A stretch of DNA of 5,256 bases from Devosia sp. (lineage in GTDB: Bacteria > Pseudomonadota > Alphaproteobacteria > Rhizobiales > Devosiaceae). Positions 1 to 5,237 of the stretch are shown in pieces. The notes beneath the pieces are model-generated. The model was given only the letters and a program-made list of their open reading frames with translations. It was not told the DNA's origin and ran no database searches. Position numbers and translations under genes: made by a program. The DNA is taken from positions 1 through 5,256 of the forward strand of contig JAEUMC010000791.1 of NCBI GenBank assembly GCA_016793415.1, given 5' to 3'. Within the stretch, counting starts at the first letter, position 1; every line of letters begins with the position of its first letter.

Positions 1-908
1 CGATAGTTGGCGTCGGCATAGGGCAGGGCGTAGGGCACCACCGTCCAGTCTTTCTCGCCCGCGGCGCGCGTCTTCACCTCGCCGCCGAACATGTTCGGGT
101 CGGGCACCAGCACGCTCTGTTTCGTGCCATAGAGCTCGAACGGCAGGTGCGCGTGGCCCGGCACGTCGAAGCTCAGCGTCACCTGGATGATGGCGCCGGA
201 GTGGAACTGCAACAGCCCGGCCACATGCGTCGACACCTTCACCGGCATCAGCTGGCCCTTCTTGGGCTCGGAGTAGATCGGCCGCTCCTTCTGTGGCGTG
301 GCGCTCATCGCCTGTACGCTCTTGACCGGACCGAGCAGGTTGACGAGGTCGGTGATGTAATAGGGGCCCATATCGAGCACCGGCCCGCCGCCGATATCGT
401 AGTAGAACGCCGGATCGGGGTGCCAGCGTTCATGGCCGGGGCAGGCGAAGAACGCGGTGCCGCCGACAATCTCCCCGGCCGCGCCGCTGTCGAGCAGCGC
501 CCGTGCTTCCTGGTGCGCTCCGCCGAGGAAGGTGTCCGGGGCCGAGCCCACCCGCAACCCGGCCTTCGCCGCTGCCGCAGCAAGGGTCTTGCCCTCGGCA
601 TAGGTGATGCCGAACGGCTTTTCGCCATAGACGTGCTTGCCCGCGGCGATGGCGCGCAGGCCAACTTCGACATGCGCCCGCGGGATGGTCAGGTTGACGA
701 TGATCTCCACCCGGGGGTCGGCCAGCAGCGCCTCGACCGGCACCGCGGTGAGGCCGAACTCGGCGGCCTTCCTTTGCGCCACCTCGGGCTTCATGTCGGC
801 GATGGCGATCACCTCCAGCACGGGGAAATCCCGCATCGCCTTGAGGTACTGGCTCGAAATATTGCCGCACCCGATAATGCCCACGCCAACGCGACGCTTG
901 CCGTCCAT
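1..908 (-). CDS. Gfo/Idh/MocA family NAD(P)-dependent oxidoreductase (3' end cut by window)
   Basis: Reading leftward from the ATG at 908-906, an uninterrupted frame gives 302 codons and runs off the window edge, so the C-terminus is missing; families of this type usually have about 350-390 residues. An N-terminal Rossmann fold is seen as VGVGIIGCGNIS (residues 7-18), followed by the acidic turn IAIADMK (34-40) expected at the end of the second strand. The family's signature GKHVYGEKP (90-98) carries the catalytic-region Glu-Lys-Pro. The second domain contains GGGPVLDMGPYYITDLVNLLGP (173-194 region), where a Tyr sits at the place often held by the catalytic His, as in one known subgroup. GGAG at 918-921 lies 9 bases before the start. 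The family oxidises or reduces sugars and polyols in the cytosol; the substrate cannot be read from the sequence. The gene is divergent from rluA. Family assignment is sure, substrate unknown. Confidence 0.93.
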   Translation of the reverse strand, partial: MDGKRRVGVGIIGCGNISSQYLKAMRDFPVLEVIAIADMKPEVAQRKAAEFGLTAVPVEALLADPRVEIIVNLTIPRAHVEVGLRAIAAGKHVYGEKPFGITYAEGKTLAAAAAKAGLRVGSAPDTFLGGAHQEARALLDSGAAGEIVGGTAFFACPGHERWHPDPAFYYDIGGGPVLDMGPYYITDLVNLLGPVKSVQAMSATPQKERPIYSEPKKGQLMPVKVSTHVAGLLQFHSGAIIQVTLSFDVPGHAHLPFELYGTKQSVLVPDPNMFGGEVKTRAAGEKDWTVVPYALPYADANY

Positions 909-1062
909 AGTCAGTTTCTCCGTCCCTGTCGGTCAGCCCGGCTCGGGGGCGCCGCTTCACTCTTCAAACCAGCATCGCCGCAATTGGCGCTGATTGCCAG
1001 AGGGGATGAGGTACGTAACGCAAGGTTTCTCACCATCGCCCGATCCTGCTATGAGCGGCGCG

Positions 1063-1731
1063 ATGCTCAATCCCATGCCCACCAGTTTCGACTATCGCCC
1101 GCCCACCGAGCCGTGGCTCACAGTGGTGCATGCCGACGATGATATCGTCGTGCTCGACAAGCCCTCCGGCCTGCTCTCGGTCGCCGGCAAGGATCCGGCT
1201 TTGGCCGATTGCCTCGAGGCCCGGGTGAAGCAGCGCTGGCCGACCGCCGCCATGGCGCACCGGCTCGACAAGGACACTTCGGGTGTCCTGGTGATGTGCC
1301 TCAACAAGAAGGCGCTCGGCCATGTCGGCCAGGAGTTCGAGCAGCGCCGCGCAAAAAAGTCATACGTGGCAAGGGTCTGGGGCGATATCGAGGGCGACGA
1401 GGGACGTGTCGACCTGCCGCTCGCCACCGATTGGGAGCACAAGCCCCGCCAGCGCGTCGACTATGAACGCGGGCGCCCGAGCGTCACCGACTGGAAGGTC
1501 GAGGCGCGCGAAGGCGGCATCACCCGCGTCCGGCTCTACCCGCTCACCGGCCGCACCCACCAGTTGCGCGTGCACATGCTCGAGCTCGGGCACCCGATCC
1601 TCGGCGACCCGTTCTACTCGACCGGCGAGGCCTTCGCCGCAGCCGACCGGCTGCAGCTCCACGCTGAGGAACTGGGCTTCAATCACCCCCGTGGAGACTG
1701 GGTAAACTTCCGCGTGCCGGCGCCGTTCTGA
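1063..1731 (+). CDS. rluA: RluA-type pseudouridine synthase (23S rRNA / tRNA)
   Basis: This is a cytosolic RNA-modifying enzyme that isomerises uridine to pseudouridine. The protein tracks E. coli RluA from memory along its length: PPTEPWL near the N-terminus, DKPSGLLSV (residues 32-40), the catalytic motif HRLDKDTSG with Asp69, KKSYVARVWG, DLPL, and the C-terminal TGRTHQLRVHM (162-172) followed by LGHPILGDPFY. With the chosen start it has 222 residues, against 219 for E. coli RluA, and like that protein it lacks the S4 domain found in RluC and RluD. RluA modifies 23S rRNA U746 and tRNA U32; I infer the same targets. The start is uncertain: in-frame candidates are TTG 994, ATG 1006, ATG 1051, ATG 1063 and ATG 1075. 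None has a strong ribosome binding site at proper spacing; 1063 has only a weak GAG seven bases upstream, and length comparison favours 1063 or 1075. It is divergent from the oxidoreductase. Confidence 0.93.
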   Translation: MLNPMPTSFDYRPPTEPWLTVVHADDDIVVLDKPSGLLSVAGKDPALADCLEARVKQRWPTAAMAHRLDKDTSGVLVMCLNKKALGHVGQEFEQRRAKKSYVARVWGDIEGDEGRVDLPLATDWEHKPRQRVDYERGRPSVTDWKVEAREGGITRVRLYPLTGRTHQLRVHMLELGHPILGDPFYSTGEAFAAADRLQLHAEELGFNHPRGDWVNFRVPAPF

Positions 1732-1748
1732 GCTTCCGACAGTTCCGG

Positions 1749-1770
1749 CTGTCACGAAATCGTCACGGGA
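1749..1770 (+). promoter_or_regulatory. Candidate PhoB box
   Basis: Two direct half-units, CTGTCAC at 1749-1755 and TCGTCAC at 1760-1766, are spaced by exactly 11 bases with the A-rich linker GAAA between them. PhoB boxes are known to consist of 11-base direct repeats of a CTGTCAT-like heptamer with AT-rich linkers. The first unit matches 6 of 7 positions, the second 4 of 7. It lies about 80 bases before the acidic protein's start, a normal place for a promoter. No good -10 hexamer is visible downstream, so this is tentative. Confidence 0.4.
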
Positions 1771-1848
1771 GTGCCGAAATCCGGTCCGAAACGAGCCATT
1801 TGCGCCTTCTAGCGTCTTGCGCGTCTCAACCCGAGCTCGGAGAGAACG

Positions 1849-2496
1849 ATGAGCGAGATCAAGGATCGGCAGGATGCCGCTTCCGATATCGACCCGATCG
1901 TCGCCGCCCTGGCAGACGACACGGCAAACGACACCTGGGCCGCGGCGATGGTAGAGGGATCTGACGAGGCGGCCGACCCGGCCATCCACGAGACCACGCC
2001 GGACGGGATCGAGGATCTGACGGCTGTTGTTACCGAGGCCGCGGAGTTCTCGGCCGACCAGGGCGCAGCCTTCGATGCTGTTGCCGACGCCCCTGATGAG
2101 TTCGCCCCGGGTGAGCTCGTTCCGGCGGACGCCGAGGCTGATTTCGACGCTGAGGTGCCCACCGGGGCGGTTGCCTCAAGCGACATCGCCCTCGCGATCG
2201 GAGCGGCGCTGGTCGACGACGTGCAGCGCTCGCCGGCGGCCACCGGCTTGCAGCACCTGCCGGCCGCCTATGCCGATACCATCGTCGAGCTCGACCCCGA
2301 AGCGGACCTGTCCGACGACGATGCTCCGTTGCTCGACAGCGACCTCGAGGATGGCATCGCCTCGGTGTTTGCCGCGCTCCACGCCGCCCGCGAAGACAGC
2401 GCTCCGGCTGAGCCGGTGGGCGATCTCGAGGCCGCCGACGGCGTCACCTTCCGCCTGCTCGGCGAACTCGATCGTCTCTGGCATCGCGCCGCCTGA
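1849..2496 (+). CDS. Highly acidic Ala-rich protein of unknown function
   Basis: I do not recognise this 215-residue protein. Its ATG has a clear ribosome binding site, GGAG at 1839-1842, six bases upstream. By count it contains 52 Asp/Glu against only 7 Lys/Arg, so the isoelectric point must be very low. The first two thirds are Ala/Asp/Glu/Pro-rich without obvious secondary structure and are probably disordered. More ordered-looking stretches are SSDIALAIGAALVDDVQ (about 110-126), the helix-like DGIASVFAALHAARED (about 168-183), and a C-terminal amphipathic segment GVTFRLLGELDRLWHRAA that holds three of the seven basic residues and one of two Trp. There is no signal peptide, no membrane segment and only one Cys-free, soluble-looking chain. 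The frame is open throughout with a strong ribosome binding site and a terminator-like hairpin just after the stop, which supports a real single-gene unit. A phosphate-responsive role is suggested only by the upstream candidate Pho box. A scaffold, an adaptor or a cation-binding protein would all fit. Confidence 0.8.
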   Translation: MSEIKDRQDAASDIDPIVAALADDTANDTWAAAMVEGSDEAADPAIHETTPDGIEDLTAVVTEAAEFSADQGAAFDAVADAPDEFAPGELVPADAEADFDAEVPTGAVASSDIALAIGAALVDDVQRSPAATGLQHLPAAYADTIVELDPEADLSDDDAPLLDSDLEDGIASVFAALHAAREDSAPAEPVGDLEAADGVTFRLLGELDRLWHRAA

Positions 2497-2507
2497 ACGT
2501 TTCCCAC

Positions 2508-2532
2508 CGGTCGGCTCTCAGCGAGCCGACCG
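2508..2532 (+). terminator. Rho-independent-type terminator hairpin
   Basis: CGGTCGGCTC (2508-2517) and GAGCCGACCG (2523-2532) form a perfect 10-bp stem with a 5-base loop, beginning 12 bases after the stop of the acidic-protein gene. Only a short TCTT follows, so the U-tract is weak, as is common in high-GC genomes. It separates that gene from the tRNA. Confidence 0.75.
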
Positions 2533-2534
2533 TC

Positions 2535-2563
2535 TTGCGCTCGTCGCACCAATCGCCTATTGC
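2535..2563 (+). promoter_or_regulatory. Possible tRNA-Arg promoter (-35/-10)
   Basis: TTGCGC (2535-2540) and TATTGC (2558-2563) are spaced by 17 bases, the optimal distance, and end 11 bases before the tRNA. Each hexamer matches the sigma-70 consensus at only three of six positions, so support comes mainly from spacing and placement. Confidence 0.35.
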
Positions 2564-2574
2564 CTAGTCCCGCT

Positions 2575-2651
<77 letters not shown>

Positions 2652-2925
2652 ATCTCACCTTTGGAATTGCCTGATGGTACTGGAGCCTCTTGGCGAGGAT
2701 CGCCGCGGCCGCCGACGCCATGGGCATCGTCGCTGTAGCTCGGTAATTGTCTTCGGAGGATGGGCGTAAGGCTGTCGCGGGCCACCGGCGATCGGGACCT
2801 GCATGACTTGGCTCACATACACTGTTTTGGAGGCGGAGCTCGCACCTGTGGTCAAGCACCCCGGCAGCCTGCGCGGGCTCCATTGCTGAACCCTAGGAGG
2901 CTAGTGCCGAGCCGGCATGGGCAAA

Positions 2926-2939
2926 TTGATGCTTGTCAA
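2926..2939. promoter_or_regulatory. FNR/FixK-type box, upstream copy
   Basis: TTGATGCTTGTCAA matches the FNR/FixK consensus TTGAT-N4-ATCAA at 9 of 10 defined positions. It lies about 170 bases before the cytochrome start and exactly 80 bases upstream of the second box, so it is too far to be the core activator site for the cytochrome gene. It may be an auxiliary site or belong to an unseen short transcript. Confidence 0.55.
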
Positions 2940-3005
2940 ACGATGCCGTCAGGGGCTCAGGAGTCGGGAGGCCGCCAGTACATCGCAAGCTGAGTTCTCA
3001 AGGGC

Positions 3006-3019
3006 TTGATCTAGGTCAA
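3006..3019. promoter_or_regulatory. FNR/FixK-type box of the cytochrome gene
   Basis: TTGATCTAGGTCAA matches TTGAT-N4-ATCAA at 9 of 10 positions and closely resembles the rhizobial FixK anaerobox. Its centre (3012.5) is about 93 bases before the TTG start at 3106. With the class II distance of 41.5 bases, transcription would begin near 3054 and leave a leader of about 50 bases. Activation under low oxygen by an FNR- or FixK-like protein is inferred. Confidence 0.68.
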
Positions 3020-3095
3020 CCCGCTCCACAACGCCGGGGAACAAGCTCGCATGGTGTTGGTCTCGGCCCAGAAAGGGGCGAGCAACGCTACCAGC

Positions 3096-3102
3096 GGAGG
3101 AG
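3096..3102 (+). promoter_or_regulatory. Strong ribosome binding site fixing a TTG start
   Basis: GGAGGAG lies directly before the TTG at 3106, with five bases between GGAGG and the start codon. No ATG or GTG is available in frame near the N-terminus, and the next in-frame TTG (3121) would shorten the positively charged start of the signal peptide. This site therefore decides the start of the cytochrome gene. Confidence 0.75.
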
Positions 3103-3105
3103 ACG

Positions 3106-3519
3106 TTGAGTGCTCGTGACTTGATTACTCGCCTCGGCATTCTTGCAGGGATTTGCCTGGTCACGCCGGTCGTGGCGCAGGAAAACTCGGTGGGGTCCGA
3201 GGCCTTCCGCGTGGCTTGTGCTGTGTGTCACGGCATGGACGGTCGAGGCGGCGGCGAGTTTGCCGACGTCCTGACCGTCAGGCCGCCTGATCTGACCAAG
3301 CTCAGCCAGACGAACGATGGTGTCTTCCCGTACCTTCGGGTGTTCCAGACCATAGATGGTCGTGCGTCCATCAGGGCCCACGGAACACCGGTCATGCCCA
3401 TTTGGGGTGATACGTTTTCGAAGGAGATCGGGCAGGCGGCCGGACCGTTCGGGACTGAGCTCCTGGTACGTGCGCGCATCGTCGCGCTGGTCGACTACAT
3501 CGAAACCATACAGCAGTGA
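3106..3519 (+). CDS. Small periplasmic c-type cytochrome
   Basis: This is a 137-residue monohaem class I cytochrome c, exported and expected to carry electrons in the periplasm. Residues 1-25 form a signal peptide: basic start with Arg4 and Arg9, a hydrophobic core, and a likely cleavage near VVA-Q at 22-25. The haem-binding motif CAVCH is at 38-42, and GMDGRGGG after it is typical of this fold. Met97 in GTPVMPIWGD is the likely sixth haem ligand, and the C-terminal helix LLVRARIVALVDYIETIQ packs against the haem. There is no membrane anchor after the signal peptide. Translation starts at TTG with a strong ribosome binding site. An FNR/FixK box lies upstream at 3006, suggesting expression when oxygen is low. 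The partner oxidase, reductase or dehydrogenase is not in the window, so the exact electron path is unknown. Confidence 0.9.
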   Translation: MSARDLITRLGILAGICLVTPVVAQENSVGSEAFRVACAVCHGMDGRGGGEFADVLTVRPPDLTKLSQTNDGVFPYLRVFQTIDGRASIRAHGTPVMPIWGDTFSKEIGQAAGPFGTELLVRARIVALVDYIETIQQ

Positions 3520-3523
3520 GTCG

Positions 3524-3554
3524 GTGGGGGGCGCGCCGTCCGCGTGCCCCCCAC
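3524..3554 (+). terminator. 13-bp GC hairpin after the cytochrome gene
   Basis: GTGGGGGGCGCGC (3524-3536) pairs with GCGTGCCCCCCAC (3542-3554) over 13 positions, with one G-U wobble and a 5-base loop. It starts four bases after the cytochrome stop. No T-run follows, so it may be a U-less terminator, a 3' end protecting the cytochrome mRNA, or a partial block limiting read-through towards the stress-protein gene. Confidence 0.6.
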
Positions 3555-3948
3555 ATGGTCAGGCAATCCGCCATGGCGCGGTCATGACGCGTTGCCGTCA
3601 GCGGTAGTCATTGAAGTGACGGACGAAGAGGTTGATCGTGTCATCGCCCATCATGCGGACCGCGAACACATCGTGGCCGTGGTGGTGCACCAAGCCAAGG
3701 ACTATCCCTGCGCGACGATGCGCGCCGCACTCGGGGCATTGCGCTTGCGCCGCCCGTATCGGCTGGTGTTGGCGCTACCCGTCGCACCCGCCGAAACAAT
3801 CGAGCAATTGCGAGGCGAAGCGGACCACGTCGAATGCCTCGAAACGCACATGCCTTTTGGAGCTATTGGCAACTTCTACAGTGACTTCCGTCAAGTCTCC
3901 GACGACGAGGTAGTCGCGGCTCTGAAAGCGGCGGCCACGCCGACATGA
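3544..3948 (+). pseudogene. N-terminally truncated phosphoribosyltransferase remnant
   Basis: The open frame gives 134 residues if started at GTG 3544. The C-terminal part strongly resembles the end of the phosphoribosyltransferases often found beside stress genes: ATMRAALGALR (57-67), RLVLALPVAPAETIEQLR (73-90), EADHVECLETHMPFGAIGNFY (92-112) and SDFRQVSDDEVVAAL (113-127). VVIEVTDEEVDRVIA (21-35) recalls the middle of those enzymes. Missing are the whole N-terminal half (about 90-100 residues by comparison with roughly 210-220-residue relatives) and the PRPP-binding loop: where VDDGIATGATM is expected, the sequence reads VVHQAKDYPCATM, so both Asp residues are gone. No start codon has a ribosome binding site, and GTG 3544 lies inside the preceding hairpin. 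It is probably a relic, though the C-terminal part is intact without stops, so a repurposed non-enzymatic protein starting near 3592 or 3616 cannot be excluded. Confidence 0.68.
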
Positions 3949-3963
3949 CCGCTGCGACAGGAC

Positions 3964-3977
3964 TTGATGTGCGCCAA
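3964..3977. promoter_or_regulatory. Degenerate FNR/FixK-type box before the universal stress gene
   Basis: TTGATGTGCGCCAA matches TTGAT-N4-ATCAA at 8 of 10 positions. Its centre is 62 bases before the ATG at 4033. With class II spacing, transcription would start near 4012, with TGTTGT (4000-4005) as a weak -10 element and a leader of about 20 bases containing the ribosome binding site. The spacing is convincing but the sequence is weaker than the other boxes. Confidence 0.42.
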
Positions 3978-4021
3978 GCGGCTGGCACGCTCGGCGTGTT
4001 GTTGTGCCTTCGACACCGCAT

Positions 4022-4026
4022 GGGAG
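4022..4026 (+). promoter_or_regulatory. Ribosome binding site deciding the stress-protein start
   Basis: GGGAG lies six bases before ATG 4033. This start puts MKRILVATDGS at the N-terminus, as expected for universal stress proteins. A longer frame from TTG 3964 would add 23 unrelated Cys/Ala-rich residues and would overlap the candidate FNR box, so it is rejected. Confidence 0.75.
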
Positions 4027-4032
4027 ATTTCG

Positions 4033-4551
4033 ATGAAGCGCATCCTGGTCGCGACCGACGGTTCGGTTCTGTCCGGCAAGGCCTTGGCCAAGGCCATCGA
4101 GTTGGCCAGGCAGTTCGACGCCAGGCTCACCATCGTCAACGTCATGGACGTGGTCCCTGTCGGCCAGTCGCTCCGGCGTTTTGTCGCAGCAGAACTGCCT
4201 GCGACGACACTCCAGCCGGTACCCCTTTCGCTGCTCAACAGCTACGGCATCAGCTCGGTGGACTCCGTCGAAGCCCTGGACAGCCAGTCTCGAGCGGTGG
4301 CGCAGCTCGTCTCCGATCGCATTCTCGCCAACGCCCAGGCCACGGCCGAGGCTGCGGGGATCAAAGGCGTGGACACGGTCTCGGCGGCTGGAGATCCGGC
4401 GCGCGAGATTGTTGCCGCCGTCAAGGCTGCCGGCGCTGATCTCGTGGTGGTAGGGCGGCGCGGACTGGGCGGATTGAACGAACTGGTCCTCGGCAGCGTG
4501 TCGCAGAAGGTGCTCCATCACGCAGCCGCCGATGTGATGGTCGTCGCGTAG
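4033..4551 (+). CDS. Universal stress protein (UspA family, ATP-binding type)
   Basis: This 172-residue cytosolic protein has one Usp domain. The first strand MKRILVATDGS (1-11) carries the conserved Asp9, followed by the helix of residues 14-28 and the second strand ARLTIVNVMDV (30-40). A long segment (about 44-90) makes it larger than the usual 140-150 residues. Strand DLVVVGRRGLGG (136-147) leads into the nucleotide-binding signature G141-x2-G144-x9-G154-S155, which is intact, so it should belong to the ATP-binding class rather than the UspA class that lacks the motif. Family members bind ATP, dimerise and promote survival during starvation or low oxygen; the precise action is rarely known. 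A ribosome binding site fixes the start. The upstream FNR-like box and the nearby cytochrome fit an oxygen-limitation regulon. The gene ends 21 bases before the stop of the convergent unknown gene. Confidence 0.93.
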   Translation: MKRILVATDGSVLSGKALAKAIELARQFDARLTIVNVMDVVPVGQSLRRFVAAELPATTLQPVPLSLLNSYGISSVDSVEALDSQSRAVAQLVSDRILANAQATAEAAGIKGVDTVSAAGDPAREIVAAVKAAGADLVVVGRRGLGGLNELVLGSVSQKVLHHAAADVMVVA

Positions 4552-4572
4552 GCCGACCCCTGCCGATGCGCC

Positions 4573-4974
4573 TCAGATGCGCGCGACGGCTGCAACGCGA
4601 TAGGCCCAGACCTCCGTCCCCTCGATCACATTGATGATGTTGTTGGCTCGGAATCGGACCGAACCCGCGAATCCGTCAGATCGCGCCGGATGGCCGTCGC
4701 CGTAATGCACCATCCAGGCCCCCAGGGGGTCGCGGCCGATACTGCCGATGCGATCGTCATGATCTTTCTCGAAGCGTCGCACCTGCCACTGCGAGGGGGT
4801 GCGTGACAGCGCCAGCGCGTCGATTTCGCCATCGGGGTCGAGCGGCAGCGTGAGTTCGTAGCCGGTAGCCGGGTCGCCATCAAAGCACTTGAGCTGCGGG
4901 CACCGTTCCAGCCTTACTCGGCTGACGCTTCCCAGATGGGCTTCCGGCAGGCGTGGTAGCGCTTGGCTGGACAT
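4573..4974 (-). CDS. Conserved-looking protein of unknown function, probable FNR/FixK regulon member
   Basis: I do not recognise this 133-residue protein. The ATG at 4974-4972 is preceded by a purine-rich ribosome binding site, with GAGG (complement of 4982-4985) seven bases upstream. It has no signal peptide or membrane segment. Visible features are CPQLKCFDGD (25-34) with two Cys, a strand-rich section YELTLPLDPDGEIDALAL (about 39-56), the charged RRFEKDHDDRIGSIGRD (66-82), then WMVHYGDGHPARSDGF and the hydrophobic C-terminal run NNIINVIEGTEVWAYRVAAV. The alternation of short strands and turns suggests a small beta-rich fold. Its promoter region carries an FNR/FixK box centred 59 bases before the start, close to the 62 bases seen for the stress protein, so both are probably switched on together. 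The reading frame, ribosome binding site and regulatory box support a real gene; the function is unknown. Confidence 0.78.
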   Translation of the reverse strand: MSSQALPRLPEAHLGSVSRVRLERCPQLKCFDGDPATGYELTLPLDPDGEIDALALSRTPSQWQVRRFEKDHDDRIGSIGRDPLGAWMVHYGDGHPARSDGFAGSVRFRANNIINVIEGTEVWAYRVAAVARI

Positions 4975-5026
4975 CGACCTTCCTCTTCCTCCCCATCAAG
5001 CAAAACAGGTCCGCCGTGGTTGGATC

Positions 5027-5040
5027 TTGATCTGGCTCAA
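5027..5040. promoter_or_regulatory. FNR/FixK-type box of the unknown gene, possibly bidirectional
   Basis: TTGATCTGGCTCAA matches TTGAT-N4-ATCAA at 9 of 10 positions. Leftward, class II spacing puts transcription start near 4992, 18 bases before the ATG of the unknown gene. Rightward, the same spacing points to about 5075, exactly where the first of three hairpins begins. No strong -10 hexamer is visible in either direction. Confidence 0.62.
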
Positions 5041-5075
5041 AGCCCTCTAGCCATGCGGTCTCGCTGGCACCAGGG

Positions 5076-5172
5076 TGACCCCGGTCCGAGAGCTACCAGG
5101 GACCGGGGTCAGCACCTCTGTGAAACAAGGTGGGTGCCAGAGGTGCCGCATGGGACGGGCCCACGCCATGCG
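5076..5172. repeat. Three abutting perfect inverted repeats
   Basis: Stem 1 is TGACCCCGGTCC (5076-5087) with GGACCGGGGTCA (5100-5111), 12 bp. Stem 2 is GCACCTCTG (5112-5120) with CAGAGGTGC (5138-5146), 9 bp. Stem 3 is CGCATGG (5147-5153) with CCATGCG (5166-5172), 7 bp. Each begins at the base after the previous one ends. A competing outer pairing exists between CTGGCACC (5064-5071) and GGTGCCAG (5133-5140), which would break stem 2. No gene is supported here. It could be a structured small RNA, a regulated leader of a gene beyond the window, or an intergenic repeat element. Confidence 0.6.
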
Positions 5173-5182
5173 ACCTTCACCC

Positions 5183-5202
5183 GCCCTCGCTCGGGCAGTT
5201 TT
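5183..5202 (+). terminator. Weak terminator-like hairpin with T-run
   Basis: GCCC (5183-5186) pairs with GGGC (5193-5196) around a 6-base loop and is followed by AGTTTT (5197-5202). The stem is only 4 bp, so this is tentative; its interest is that it would end a transcript containing the three hairpins. Confidence 0.25.
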
Positions 5203-5214
5203 GACATTTGTCAA
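5201..5214. promoter_or_regulatory. FNR/FixK-like palindrome
   Basis: TTGACATTTGTCAA has perfectly symmetric arms; with flanking bases the palindrome is TTTGACA-TT-TGTCAAA at 5200-5215. It matches TTGAT-N4-ATCAA at 8 of 10 positions. It probably serves a gene to the right of the window, together with the box at 5238. Confidence 0.5.
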
Positions 5215-5237
5215 ACCCGCGGTGGTCACAAGGGCAC

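Larger units (their letters stand above)
2652..3105. other. Long gene-free interval between tRNA-Arg and the cytochrome gene
   Basis: About 450 bases hold no convincing gene. Open frames here (for example 2760-2993 on the + strand) lack a ribosome binding site and give Arg/Pro/Gly-rich low-quality peptides, and a minus-strand frame is just the antisense of the tRNA. The last 180 bases contain two FNR/FixK-like boxes (2926 and 3006), so this part is a regulatory region. The part from 2652 to about 2920 shows nothing I can name; it could be the decayed edge of an inserted segment. Confidence 0.6.

Noticed and set aside
147..1142. Long + strand open frame (331 codons) opposite the oxidoreductase
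   Set aside because: It is antisense to a gene with clear Gfo/Idh/MocA motifs and runs on into rluA in another frame; its product is Arg/His/Ala-rich with no recognisable domain, typical of GC-rich shadow frames.
1738..1753. GACAG...CTGTC hairpin just after rluA
   Set aside because: The stem is only 5 bp and lacks a T-run; the right arm is better explained as part of the candidate Pho box.
1360..1989. Minus-strand frame of 209 codons spanning rluA and the next gene
   Set aside because: It crosses two supported + strand genes and their promoter region and shows no family resemblance.
2760..2993. 77-codon + strand frame in the interval after the tRNA
   Set aside because: No convincing coding pattern or recognisable motif; it runs through the FNR-like box at 2926, which argues for regulatory rather than coding use.
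3964..4032. N-terminal extension of the universal stress protein from TTG 3964
   Set aside because: Usp proteins begin at the MKRILVATDGS strand, ATG 4033 has its own ribosome binding site, and the extension coincides with the candidate FNR box.
3775..4521. Minus-strand open frame of 248 codons
   Set aside because: It lies antisense to the universal stress protein and the phosphoribosyltransferase remnant, both of which have recognisable families; no ribosome binding site or domain supports it.
4542..4588. CGTCGCG / CGCGACG inverted repeat across the two convergent stop codons
   Set aside because: The arms are only 7 bp and 33 bases apart with no T-run, too weak to call a bidirectional terminator.
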